Assembly (NCBI GenBank): GCA_003164255.1
Contig: PLST01000076.1
Location: forward strand, 1-5,996
Source: Acidobacteriaceae bacterium
Lineage (GTDB): Bacteria; Acidobacteriota; Terriglobia; Terriglobales; Acidobacteriaceae
Direction: 5' to 3'
DNA length: 5,996 nt
Within the stretch, counting starts at the first letter, position 1; every line of letters starts with the position of its first letter. The translations under genes and the position numbers were made by a program. Below are positions 1 to 5,996 of this stretch, piece after piece. The notes below the pieces were generated by a model. It was not told the DNA's origin. It ran no database searches and saw nothing but the letters and a program-made list of their open reading frames with translations.

Positions 1-2
1 AG

Positions 3-392
3 GCAGCAGTCAGCGCCCTCAAAGAACTGTGGGAGCGCCGCAGCTCGACTTCGCCCCATGTGTGCCTCACACGCTATGGCGAACCAATGATCTCCCCTCG
101 TGCTTGGTTTGAGCTGGTCATGCAGGAAGCTATAAAGAAGAACCCCTCGCTTCAGGACGTTACTTGGCACATCTTTCGACATACGTACATTTCTCGCCTC
201 GTGATGGCCGGAGTCGATTTGAGAACCGTGCAAGAGCTTGCCGGTCACAAAGACATCAAGATGACCGTTCGCTATGCACACCTTGCGCCGGCACATAAGC
301 TGGCGGCGGTAGACAGACTGGCCGAGTACCGCCGAGAGCAGGAAAAGGCTAAATGCCAAGAGACAACAAGGCTCACTTTCGCAGCAGCGTGA
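3..392 (+). CDS. Tyrosine recombinase / phage-type integrase, C-terminal part (5' end outside window)
   Basis: This is the C-terminal catalytic half of a site-specific tyrosine recombinase, the enzyme that integrates or excises phages, ICEs and genomic islands through a covalent 3'-phosphotyrosine intermediate. The frame is open to the left window edge, so about 129 residues are visible and the true start lies upstream; the GTG at 60 is only an internal codon. Visible catalytic signature: HIFRH at visible residues 56-60 (the HxxR box, bases 168-179), then LAGHK with the conserved His at residue 82, then the nucleophile Tyr in VRYAHL at residue 91 (bases 273-275). The spacing is normal for the family. 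The first catalytic Arg and the Lys lie outside the window. The tail after Tyr is short, charged and ends in TFAAA. The gene is convergent with the large minus-strand gene and points towards it. The family call is firm; the particular element and its att site cannot be told from here. Confidence 0.93.
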   Translation, partial: AAVSALKELWERRSSTSPHVCLTRYGEPMISPRAWFELVMQEAIKKNPSLQDVTWHIFRHTYISRLVMAGVDLRTVQELAGHKDIKMTVRYAHLAPAHKLAAVDRLAEYRREQEKAKCQETTRLTFAAA

Positions 393-448
393 CCACTCGC
401 ACTCCAGGTGCTCACTTTCTTCAAACGCTCCATGAGCGGGAAGGGCTG

Positions 449-466
449 TCAACTGGCGACAGTTGA
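449..466 (+). other. Perfect 7-bp hairpin with a GCGA (GNRA-type) loop, downstream of the integrase
   Basis: TCAACTG is followed by GCGA and then CAGTTGA, a perfect inverted repeat. In plus-strand RNA the loop is a GNRA tetraloop, which is a stabilising loop. An overlapping alternative pairing, CTGTC at 446-450 with GACAG at 458-462, would exclude it. No U-run follows on either strand, so it is not a typical intrinsic terminator. It could be a 3'-end structure of the integrase mRNA, a protein-binding palindrome, or chance. Confidence 0.35.
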
Positions 467-592
467 GGCTCTTGAGTGCGCAAATCCGTGAACGCTGACT
501 GACTTGCCGCTATCAATCTTTCAGTGTGCTTTCTTGCCGGAACTCGGCAGAGGGGCGCCGTCGGGCGCACGGAAATACGGTTACGTCTGAAA

Positions 593-608
593 GCCGCAGA
601 GAAGCGGC
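593..608 (-). terminator. Weak candidate terminator hairpin after the NACHT gene
   Basis: On the minus strand, 18 bases past the stop codon of the large gene, GCCGC pairs with GCGGC across a six-base TTCTCT loop and is followed by TTTC. The position is right for a 3' end, but the stem is only 5 bp and the T-tract has only three Ts, so it would be a poor intrinsic terminator. It may be fortuitous. Confidence 0.25.
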
Positions 609-626
609 AGATTGTGGAACCCACCT

Positions 627-3600
627 TCAGGTTGCTGTCGTCGAATCCAATGATGCATCTAGCACCAGGCTTTGAATCAACACGCTTCCCGAAAGACCAT
701 CCGCCTGATTCGCAAGTTGCTGGCGCAAGTCGGAAATATCAATGGCCTCGCTCTTTGCACGTCGCCTGTCGTTGGCAATCCATCGAGCAGCCTTGAAGTG
801 CGCTACGACATACAATCCCGCCCGGTACTCGCTATTCTTCAAATAGCGATCTCGGAGTTGGCCTTCCATGTCGTTCAGTAACCCATCATTCCAGCTGCCC
901 TTGACTTCGATCACGACACCAATCGGACCATAAAGTTGTCTCGGACTATCCTGCTCCCGAACGGCATCAACGTGTATATCTGTGCTCTGCCCAGGCATCT
1001 CTCCACGACGGCCCCGTCGAATCTGAACCTCGCGATTGATAACGATTCCACGGTCAGCGAGGTCCTTCTTCAAATGACGTGCCACATAGTCGGAAACATC
1101 TTCCTCTTGCTTAGGCCACCAGTCTGCATCCTTACAATTCCAGAGATCGCCCACAGAAGCGAGTTCTCCATGCAATTCAGCTTGCAAGTGCGACAACGAC
1201 TCAAGAATAACATCAAGCAACTGTTGACTACTCTCTACAAACCGCTTCTTCGAATCAGACGCCATTGCGATAATGTCGTGCGGCGATTGTGCCTCCCAGG
1301 TCGAGGCACATGCCAGCACCTCTGCCTCATCGAAGTGGAAACGAAGCCAGCGATATTGCGGAAGTCGAAGTTCCGCGCGCGCAAGAGCATCGCACGCTTC
1401 AAAGGTTGCACGGCGTTTCAACTTTTCAAGGCTTCCATCACGGAGCATCCGAACCATGTCGACTGGTCCCACCGCTCCAGAAACCATACGGCCGTCGGGA
1501 GGATATTGTTCGAGTAACCAGAGGTAAAGCTCGCCAAGTTCTACATCGTTGAGGTAATTCGTGAACGAGGCTTTATCGTCAAAACCGTAGGAAACCCCTT
1601 CCAATAATCGCCGACCATAATTCGTATCCGTTTGGATGAACGGCCAAAGCGTCTTCCATGCGGCATCGTCGCTTGCTTTCAAAAGGGCCTTTGAAAAACC
1701 AATCCCACGCTCGGTGTTGTACTCAGAACGTACCGCTTCTTCCGCCCATTCTTTTGCGCCCGCTACTTTGCGCTGTACAAGGCGGAAGAGAATCTCAGCT
1801 TGAACGCCAAGCGCAAGATCATTCATCTGCAGTTTTGCAAGTAGAGCTTCACCCAACGAGTCAGACCATGCCAGGTCCACGAGAGTGCCGGCAAAAAAGA
1901 ACTGCCGATTGTCACTCTCCATCTGAATCTGCTCTAAAAGTTTCTCATTCATTGTGGCCGGTGCCGCGGACGCGGCCATCACAAACACTGCGTTAACCGC
2001 ATCAATCGCATCACTCCGGCTTTGAGTGACGCGAGAATCTCCTATCATGGAAGGAATCCACGCCGCCCAAAACTCGACTGATTGTCCTTGCAAATACGCA
2101 AGATCCACGCCGTAGAGGAATGCGAGTGCATTCACCCCTGCCGATGCAAGATACGGAACTTGCGTAGATGGATACCAGGCCAACGTCCTAAACGGCGTCT
2201 CCATTAGGAAAATCTTCGCCGCAGCAACGATTCTGCCTCTCATCCCTTCGGAAGCCCCCAACCACCCTGGAAGTTTCTCAACCTCCATCTGCCGGAGGTT
2301 CAAATAGTGGGTGCCTCCCTCGTCCAAAGACATTTCGCCCAGCAGCTTCAGCCACGCATCCACCTCACCTCCTTCTATGAGTTGAAGCGCGGCCTCACAC
2401 CGGGGTTCCAGAGCAGGAGCAACCTCAATATTCCTTTCCTTCAGCAAATCAGCCTTGGACTTCCGCTGCCACTGCACCATCTCGGAATCAAGTGATACCG
2501 GCTCAAAGATTGGATTGCACTCCTGGGCCAGAATTGGACTCCGCTGGCAAGCGTGCCAAACTGTATTCACAGCTTCGGGTTCCCACGAGCAGGCCAAGCG
2601 GCAAACCAAAAGTGCTTCCACGATGGCCGAGGAAGATGGTTGAGCACTGAGAATTCTGTCGATATACCACTGCAAATCATCGAGAACCAGTAAGGACATT
2701 GGATGCATCACAAAATGCGCGTTGTCGCGATTAAGTAGAGGAAGAAATGCCTCAAGAAAGCGCCTGCGTCGAGCGGTATCGCTAGCTAACGTCTCAGAGA
2801 AACTACTTGAGCCTCTTCTGCTAGGCAACGGACGAAATGATCGAGATCGCTGGAAAACCGTATTGGCAAGAAGGTCTGCAATCCCGTCCTTTTCAATATG
2901 TACTAGCGCCAGCGAGAAAATATCTGCCTCCAGATCGGGAATCGGCCCGATGTCCTCTGGCGGCTGTGCGGCACACCACCGAAGTGCAGCTGGAAGATTC
3001 TCAGCATTTAGTTTCGGGACCACTGAGTAATATAGGAAACTGCTGTATGAGCCACCGAAAAGAGCTTGTCGTGGACTTTCGAGATAATCCCACATCGCAT
3101 CGTCGTACTTGTCACCCGGATAGATTGCGTTGAGCGCCGCGCCCCTTAACTGGTCGTTGGGATCAATTTCCCGACCCGACTGAAGTAGGGGGTGAAGTAG
3201 GTTGCGCTCCTCCTCTGATCCGACATCCGCGATAGCATAGGCTGCAATCGTGCGCAGATCGTGCGTTTCGGCATCAGAGAGCGCAATCCCCAAGAGAGCC
3301 CCGCCGAGGCAAGTAACAGCGCAGTCGCGCGCAATCCTTGCAGCAAAGTATCGCGTGGCCACCGACCGCTCCCGGTCAACAAGCACAGGCTCCAACTGTT
3401 CCGCGAGTAATGGATGAGCGAGATGTCGAAGCTCCAGATGATGCCGAATGTGAAGGACCTCGCTTTGGTCGCAACTCCGTAAGAGGGCATCCGCAAGTAC
3501 CCGCCGTTGCTCATTCGACAAACTAGGTGCCGCCGACCCCAGCAAAACTTCAGGATCAAACTCTGCAATTTCCGCAAAAAGCGCGTCATTCCTAAGTGCA

Positions 3601-4829
3601 ATCCATGATGCAACCTCTCGCACTTGCGGAATCACGCGCCTACGCCGCGGATGAAATACCAGAGAACGAAGCTGCTCAATAGGCAGCTCGTGTACGAAGC
3701 AATATCTCGCAGCCAAGAATTCCGCAAACATCTGATGCGACCAGCCGAGACGTTCCTGGCCTCGGGACGAGAACAATCCAGTTCCCAATGTCTCCAAAAC
3801 GGCGTTGTGCGTGACGTTCACGGAGCTGTCCGACGGCTCAATCTCACCGACCAAATCACCGACAGCTACATCTTCTTCAGGAACACCTTCGGCTTCGGTT
3901 CCAGTCCAGACCGCGAAGCGGTTGCCGAACTGAGTTGCCGCCGCAACGCGAGAGGCAACTGCGATTCGATCTCTCGGACTTAAGTCACCCGTCCTACGCG
4001 AGGCACGGCGACTTTCGTTTTGCTCTTCACAGAGGATGGAGCATCCCTTTTCGTAAAGATCAACTACGTTTCCAGGTAGATCGCCCTCGCGCTGGAATGT
4101 GTCAAGCAACATCTTGAGCGTGACCGGCTTGATGGCTAAAGACGTGATGTGTAACTCGTCAACTCGTCCTAGAAATGAATCTGTATCTGTAATGCCGCTC
4201 AATGTTGCCGCTTGGAGTACATCGACTCGACGCAGAGGCACCAATTCAGTCGCAGCAAACGAATTCTCTCCGTACCCTGATTTCAGCGCCTTTTCCAGCA
4301 AAGGCGGCCACGAAGCCGTGCGGCAGGCAATTCGCAGCTTCAGCCGGTCCAGTGGATATTTGGGAATCTCATCTGCTAGGAGCGCTGCCACTGAGTCAAT
4401 GCGCAGCAAGCATTCATCCAGGCTGTCGATGTAGAGGTGGAGATCATAATCGCCCTTTGCCCACTGGAGAAAAGTTTCGTCCTCGAACAGGGTCCGATAT
4501 AGACGATCTTCGCTCCTGAAGCTCCGAAGGTCAAGACGTATGGTCGGCATTCCCGGCGACTGCTGGAGATACGCATCCACATCGGCGGAAAGACTCCAAC
4601 TTTTGCCCACTCCGGGTTCGCCAAGCAGCGCGAGGCACGCGACCGATTGAAGTTCATCAAAAGTGGTCAGATTCGGGTTGAGGATATTCCCGCGTTGTCC
4701 TTCTGGATCGGACAAGAATCCTCGATCACCGAGAAAGAACATGTTCTCTCGGCGGCACCAAAAGCGTTTCCACGGGAATGGGTTCACCATCGGAATGCGG
4801 CATCCACGCCATTGAATACCTAACCCCAT
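627..4829 (-). CDS. NACHT/STAND-family NTPase with helical-repeat middle and C-terminal PD-(D/E)xK nuclease-like domain; putative antiphage protein
   Basis: A 1400-residue single-chain STAND-type P-loop NTPase. Seen: Walker A GEPGVGKS (residues 70-77, bases 4599-4622); Walker B LYIDSLDE (132-139) with the acidic DxxDE ending typical of NACHT; a sensor-like CRT (169-171); and a WSHQMFAEFLAARY box (363-376), the winged-helix 'H..F.EFLAA' signature of NACHT proteins. Residues about 490-620 are Ala/Leu-rich paired helices resembling HEAT repeats. Residues 620-1235 are helical but unrecognised, with an Arg/Ser-rich patch near 661-680. The C-terminus (about 1236-1350) has TDIHVD (Asp1284 or Asp1288), VVIEVKGSW (Glu1308, Lys1310; bases 900-908) and QLRDRYL, a PD-(D/E)xK nuclease pattern. 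Only about 69 residues precede Walker A, too few for an N-terminal effector. No signal peptide or membrane segment is apparent, so it is probably cytosolic. The start could be ATG 4829 (GAGG 12 bases upstream) or ATG 4790. The conserved-looking FWCRRE segment (23-28) favours one of these over later starts. Inference: trigger sensing activates the ATPase and releases nuclease activity, as in other bacterial NACHT/Avs defence proteins. The trigger and substrate are unknown. Confidence 0.88.
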   Translation of the reverse strand: MGLGIQWRGCRIPMVNPFPWKRFWCRRENMFFLGDRGFLSDPEGQRGNILNPNLTTFDELQSVACLALLGEPGVGKSWSLSADVDAYLQQSPGMPTIRLDLRSFRSEDRLYRTLFEDETFLQWAKGDYDLHLYIDSLDECLLRIDSVAALLADEIPKYPLDRLKLRIACRTASWPPLLEKALKSGYGENSFAATELVPLRRVDVLQAATLSGITDTDSFLGRVDELHITSLAIKPVTLKMLLDTFQREGDLPGNVVDLYEKGCSILCEEQNESRRASRRTGDLSPRDRIAVASRVAAATQFGNRFAVWTGTEAEGVPEEDVAVGDLVGEIEPSDSSVNVTHNAVLETLGTGLFSSRGQERLGWSHQMFAEFLAARYCFVHELPIEQLRSLVFHPRRRRVIPQVREVASWIALRNDALFAEIAEFDPEVLLGSAAPSLSNEQRRVLADALLRSCDQSEVLHIRHHLELRHLAHPLLAEQLEPVLVDRERSVATRYFAARIARDCAVTCLGGALLGIALSDAETHDLRTIAAYAIADVGSEEERNLLHPLLQSGREIDPNDQLRGAALNAIYPGDKYDDAMWDYLESPRQALFGGSYSSFLYYSVVPKLNAENLPAALRWCAAQPPEDIGPIPDLEADIFSLALVHIEKDGIADLLANTVFQRSRSFRPLPSRRGSSSFSETLASDTARRRRFLEAFLPLLNRDNAHFVMHPMSLLVLDDLQWYIDRILSAQPSSSAIVEALLVCRLACSWEPEAVNTVWHACQRSPILAQECNPIFEPVSLDSEMVQWQRKSKADLLKERNIEVAPALEPRCEAALQLIEGGEVDAWLKLLGEMSLDEGGTHYLNLRQMEVEKLPGWLGASEGMRGRIVAAAKIFLMETPFRTLAWYPSTQVPYLASAGVNALAFLYGVDLAYLQGQSVEFWAAWIPSMIGDSRVTQSRSDAIDAVNAVFVMAASAAPATMNEKLLEQIQMESDNRQFFFAGTLVDLAWSDSLGEALLAKLQMNDLALGVQAEILFRLVQRKVAGAKEWAEEAVRSEYNTERGIGFSKALLKASDDAAWKTLWPFIQTDTNYGRRLLEGVSYGFDDKASFTNYLNDVELGELYLWLLEQYPPDGRMVSGAVGPVDMVRMLRDGSLEKLKRRATFEACDALARAELRLPQYRWLRFHFDEAEVLACASTWEAQSPHDIIAMASDSKKRFVESSQQLLDVILESLSHLQAELHGELASVGDLWNCKDADWWPKQEEDVSDYVARHLKKDLADRGIVINREVQIRRGRRGEMPGQSTDIHVDAVREQDSPRQLYGPIGVVIEVKGSWNDGLLNDMEGQLRDRYLKNSEYRAGLYVVAHFKAARWIANDRRRAKSEAIDISDLRQQLANQADGLSGSVLIQSLVLDASLDSTTAT

Positions 4830-4993
4830 CGATTATATTCGCCTCATCTTCGCTGGCGAAAAGACACCAGTTCTTCTGCACGGCTAAACGCACAAGATGC
4901 TTGGATGGATTCTCTATTTACGCAAAATCACTGCTGAACTCATTGAGGGCGGCAATTCTCAGAACGCCTACTTCGTGACGACTATAGAGCCGG
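4830..4993. other. Spacer between abiEii-like gene and NACHT gene
   Basis: A 164-base gap between two genes read in the same direction. It is long enough for the NACHT gene to have its own promoter rather than depend on the abiE transcript. It contains the TATAAT above and a GAGG at 4842-4845, 12 bases before the ATG, which is the best available ribosome binding site. The left copy of a 13-base direct repeat lies mostly here, at 4983-4995. I see no intrinsic terminator after the abiEii-like gene, so read-through into the NACHT gene is possible. No convincing small gene is present. Confidence 0.5.
4832..4837 (-). promoter_or_regulatory. TATAAT -10-like hexamer abutting the NACHT gene start
   Basis: A perfect TATAAT consensus lies on the minus strand only 2 bases before the ATG at 4829. 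No good -35 is seen at the usual 17-18 base spacing (the region reads TTTTCGCC). If it is a real -10, transcription would begin at or just inside the annotated start. That would make the mRNA nearly leaderless or move the start to the ATG at 4790, which lacks a clear Shine-Dalgarno sequence. An AT-rich hexamer can also arise by chance. Confidence 0.3.
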
Positions 4994-4995
4994 TT
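4983..4995. repeat. 13-bp direct repeat TATAGAGCCGGTT, copy 1
   Basis: This is identical to 5122-5134, which lies 139 bases away inside the abiEii-like gene, where the minus strand encodes Asn-Arg-Leu-Tyr. Copy 1 straddles the abiEii stop codon. The flanking sequences do not match, so it is not an obvious longer duplication. Confidence 0.5.
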
Positions 4996-5917
4996 AGTCC
5001 TGCCAAGGGCCACCTGTCGGCCATGACATCTTCCGACACCCCTTGGTTGTCAACCCGCCCAAGAGTGGCATGAGAAACCGTTCGATGTCGCCCACAACAC
5101 GTTGCAATGGGATGGCCTCGATATAGAGCCGGTTCTTGGTGTTGAACGCGCTCCACTGGCGCTGCTTCGATTCATCTTCATAGAATTCGGCAGTAAACGC
5201 CCGCGGCGTCGCGGCGTTGGTTGGAATCGCTGTCTTCCGCCGTTCAAATGTCCTCATGATCGCCTCGGCGAGCACCTGTCCGTCGAACGGGAAAAGCTCT
5301 GACAGGGCGCGCACATCGTGGAAGTCCTTCATGCGGCTGTTCGCCATGCCTAGCTTCACCATTGCCTCAAACTTCTCAGCGACCACGGTTTCCTTGGGAT
5401 AGGCCAGCAGCAACGGAGCCGGTCCGTTGAGGATCGTTGGAAACGGGGTCTCGACGGGCGGGGGCGTAATGGTGTCCCCGAACCCAATATCGATTTGCAT
5501 AGGAATCCGCGCCCGCTCCAAATAGCCCAGGAAGGTGACACGGACGCCTTCATAGTCCGCATCCTCCTTGATGCGCTGCGCTTTGACGCTCGCCGGGTCA
5601 AACTGGAGACCGTCTTCATCGACCGGAAGCACGCAGATCTTTTTGAAGATGGTTTCAAAGCGGCTCGGATTGTTGTCGCCGTTGGAGAGAAAATCCGCGT
5701 CCCGAGTCGGCCGGTGGGTTTGCTCCGTCCAGAGTTCAAAAAGCAGCGCGCCCTTGAGAACGAAAATCTTCTGGTATTCCGACTGGCTGATGCGGAAGAG
5801 AAGGCGTTCCAGGGCATATTTCGTCAGAAGCAGCCCGAAATCCTCATTCCGCTGCCGCGCAAGATTTGCCAGGCGTTGCCGGACAGAAGCCGCGAGATTA
5901 GTGACATTCTTGGTCAA
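4994..5917 (-). CDS. abiEii: AbiEii-family nucleotidyltransferase toxin (type IV toxin-antitoxin), TTG start
   Basis: A 307-residue protein of the AbiEii/AbiGii toxin family, DNA-polymerase-beta-like nucleotidyltransferases that cause reversible growth arrest. Characterised members transfer nucleotides to RNA targets such as tRNA acceptor ends. Numbered from the TTG start: the N-terminus 'TKNVTNLAASVRQRL' is typical of the family. Motif KGALLF (55-60) and the metal-binding pair in RDADF (Asp73, Asp75) form the catalytic core. A third acidic site is likely in QIDIGFGD (141-148). YPKETVVAEKFEAMV (173-187) and NSRMKDFHDV (193-202) are the conserved Lys/Asp motifs. The tail ends in a family-like WPTGGPW. 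No key residue looks lost and the length is normal. Start choice: the frame stays open to an ATG at 5962, but TTG at 5917 gives the family N-terminus, has TGGAG (5926-5930) 8 bases upstream, and overlaps the preceding stop as TTGA. The ATG at 5962 would lie well inside the upstream gene. It is probably co-transcribed and co-translated with the upstream AbiEi-like antitoxin, which in known AbiE systems represses the operon and neutralises the toxin. Confidence 0.92.
   Translation of the reverse strand: MTKNVTNLAASVRQRLANLARQRNEDFGLLLTKYALERLLFRISQSEYQKIFVLKGALLFELWTEQTHRPTRDADFLSNGDNNPSRFETIFKKICVLPVDEDGLQFDPASVKAQRIKEDADYEGVRVTFLGYLERARIPMQIDIGFGDTITPPPVETPFPTILNGPAPLLLAYPKETVVAEKFEAMVKLGMANSRMKDFHDVRALSELFPFDGQVLAEAIMRTFERRKTAIPTNAATPRAFTAEFYEDESKQRQWSAFNTKNRLYIEAIPLQRVVGDIERFLMPLLGGLTTKGCRKMSWPTGGPWQD
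5122..5134. repeat. 13-bp direct repeat TATAGAGCCGGTT, copy 2
   Basis: This is the second copy, within the AbiEii coding sequence (NRLY codons near residues 262-265). It could be chance or a trace of recombination at the gene's 3' end. It has no known function. Confidence 0.5.
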
Positions 5918-5996
5918 GACAGGGACTCCATATAAGGACGCATGATGTTGGCGACCCGGCAAATCTTCGCTGCTTCCCAGAGTTCGTCCATCGACG
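5914..5996 (-). CDS. abiEi: AbiEi-like antitoxin, C-terminal end only (rest outside window)
   Basis: The last 26-27 codons of a gene entering from the right edge, ending at TGA (5914-5916). The visible peptide includes MDELWEAAKICRVANIMRPY followed by MESLS and stop. A 'LW.AAK.CR.ANVMRPY.E' ending is characteristic of the C-terminal domain of AbiEi-type antitoxins as I know them. In such systems AbiEi has an N-terminal winged-helix DNA-binding part that represses the operon and a C-terminal part needed to counter the toxin; neither the start nor the winged helix is in view. The 4-nt overlap (TTGA) with the AbiEii-like gene, and that gene's identity, independently support the call. Only a short segment is visible, so the assignment rests on the ending motif plus context. 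Confidence 0.8.
   Translation of the reverse strand, partial: SMDELWEAAKICRVANIMRPYMESLS
5926..5930 (-). promoter_or_regulatory. Ribosome binding site deciding the abiEii TTG start
   Basis: TGGAG on the minus strand sits 8 bases before TTG 5917, inside the last codons of the antitoxin gene. This supports TTG over the ATG at 5962, and fits the coupled translation usual for toxin-antitoxin pairs. Confidence 0.6.

Larger units (their letters stand above)
393..626. other. Non-coding spacer between convergent genes
   Basis: This gap separates the end of the integrase from the end of the NACHT gene on the opposite strand. I see no credible coding frame: the short frames that cross it lack a ribosome binding site, resemble no family I recognise, and run into the antisense of the large gene. 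It holds three small hairpins: 449-466, GCGCC/GGCGC around 555-568, and 593-608. It also holds the second copy of a 10-base direct repeat, GCTCACTTTC, at 410-419; the first copy is at 371-380 inside the integrase 3' end. No long T-run follows any hairpin. No tRNA-like sequence or obvious attachment site is visible. Confidence 0.6.

Noticed and set aside
393..626. tRNA gene, CRISPR array or clear attachment site next to the integrase
   Set aside because: I looked for a cloverleaf, regularly spaced repeats and long direct repeats, and saw none.
524..796. A 90-residue plus-strand frame crossing the convergent spacer
   Set aside because: Most of it is antisense to the NACHT gene end. It has no recognisable domain or Shine-Dalgarno.
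936..1517. A 193-residue plus-strand open frame
   Set aside because: It lies wholly antisense to the nuclease end of the 1400-residue gene. It has no family-like motifs, an unusual composition, and no ribosome binding site I could support.
3624..3983. Plus-strand open frame opposite the NACHT winged-helix region
   Set aside because: It lies inside a well-supported minus-strand gene and shows no motif or start signal.
4897..5073. A 58-residue plus-strand frame (ATG 4897) in the spacer and running into the abiEii 3' end
   Set aside because: It has no ribosome binding site and overlaps the conserved C-terminus of AbiEii on the other strand. I recognise no family; it is probably chance.
5495..5935. 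A 146-residue plus-strand open frame opposite the toxin gene
   Set aside because: It is antisense to the clearly recognised AbiEii catalytic core. Its sequence looks like a mirror reading rather than a protein.
5918..5962. N-terminal extension of AbiEii to ATG 5962
   Set aside because: These 15 codons overlap the antitoxin reading frame, look unlike AbiEii N-termini, and are bypassed by a good ribosome binding site before TTG 5917.

Overview
The window looks like the edge of a bacterial integrative element or genomic island carrying defence genes. It contains four protein-coding genes. One, at the left edge, is on the plus strand; the other three are on the minus strand and are read from right to left. 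The composition is moderately GC-rich by eye. The integrase fragment, with wording such as 'AGVDLRTVQELAGHK' and 'RYAHLAP', resembles those of soil or environmental bacteria such as Acidobacteriota and Proteobacteria. There is no rRNA, tRNA or housekeeping gene to fix the taxonomy, so that assignment is only a guess.

Layout. (1) Positions 3-392 (+) hold the C-terminal half of a tyrosine recombinase (phage/ICE-type integrase). Its HxxR box, GH motif and catalytic Tyr are visible, and its N-terminus lies outside the window. (2) Positions 393-626 are non-coding, with a few small hairpins and no clear gene. (3) Positions 627-4829 (-) encode a 1400-residue STAND/NACHT-type NTPase. Its order is Walker A, Walker B and a winged-helix 'SHxxFxEFLAA' box near the N-terminus, then a long helical, partly HEAT-like middle, then a C-terminal PD-(D/E)xK nuclease-like domain. 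(4) Positions 4830-4993 are a 164-bp gap. It contains a perfect TATAAT almost touching the start codon of the big gene. (5) Positions 4994-5917 (-) encode an AbiEii-family nucleotidyltransferase toxin. It most likely starts at a TTG that overlaps the stop codon of the preceding gene by 4 nt. (6) Positions 5914-5996 (-) are the last codons of the preceding gene, whose ending matches AbiEi-type antitoxins.

How they fit together (inference). AbiE is a type IV toxin-antitoxin system known for phage abortive infection and for stabilising mobile elements. The NACHT protein has the parts of a single-gene sensor and effector: a helical C-terminal half that could sense a trigger, a STAND ATPase that could oligomerise, and a nuclease that could act as effector. 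With an integrase on the flank, this reads as mobile defence cargo. The most notable item is the NACHT-helical repeat-nuclease protein, because the nuclease is at the C-terminus. The described Avs proteins usually carry their effector at the N-terminus.
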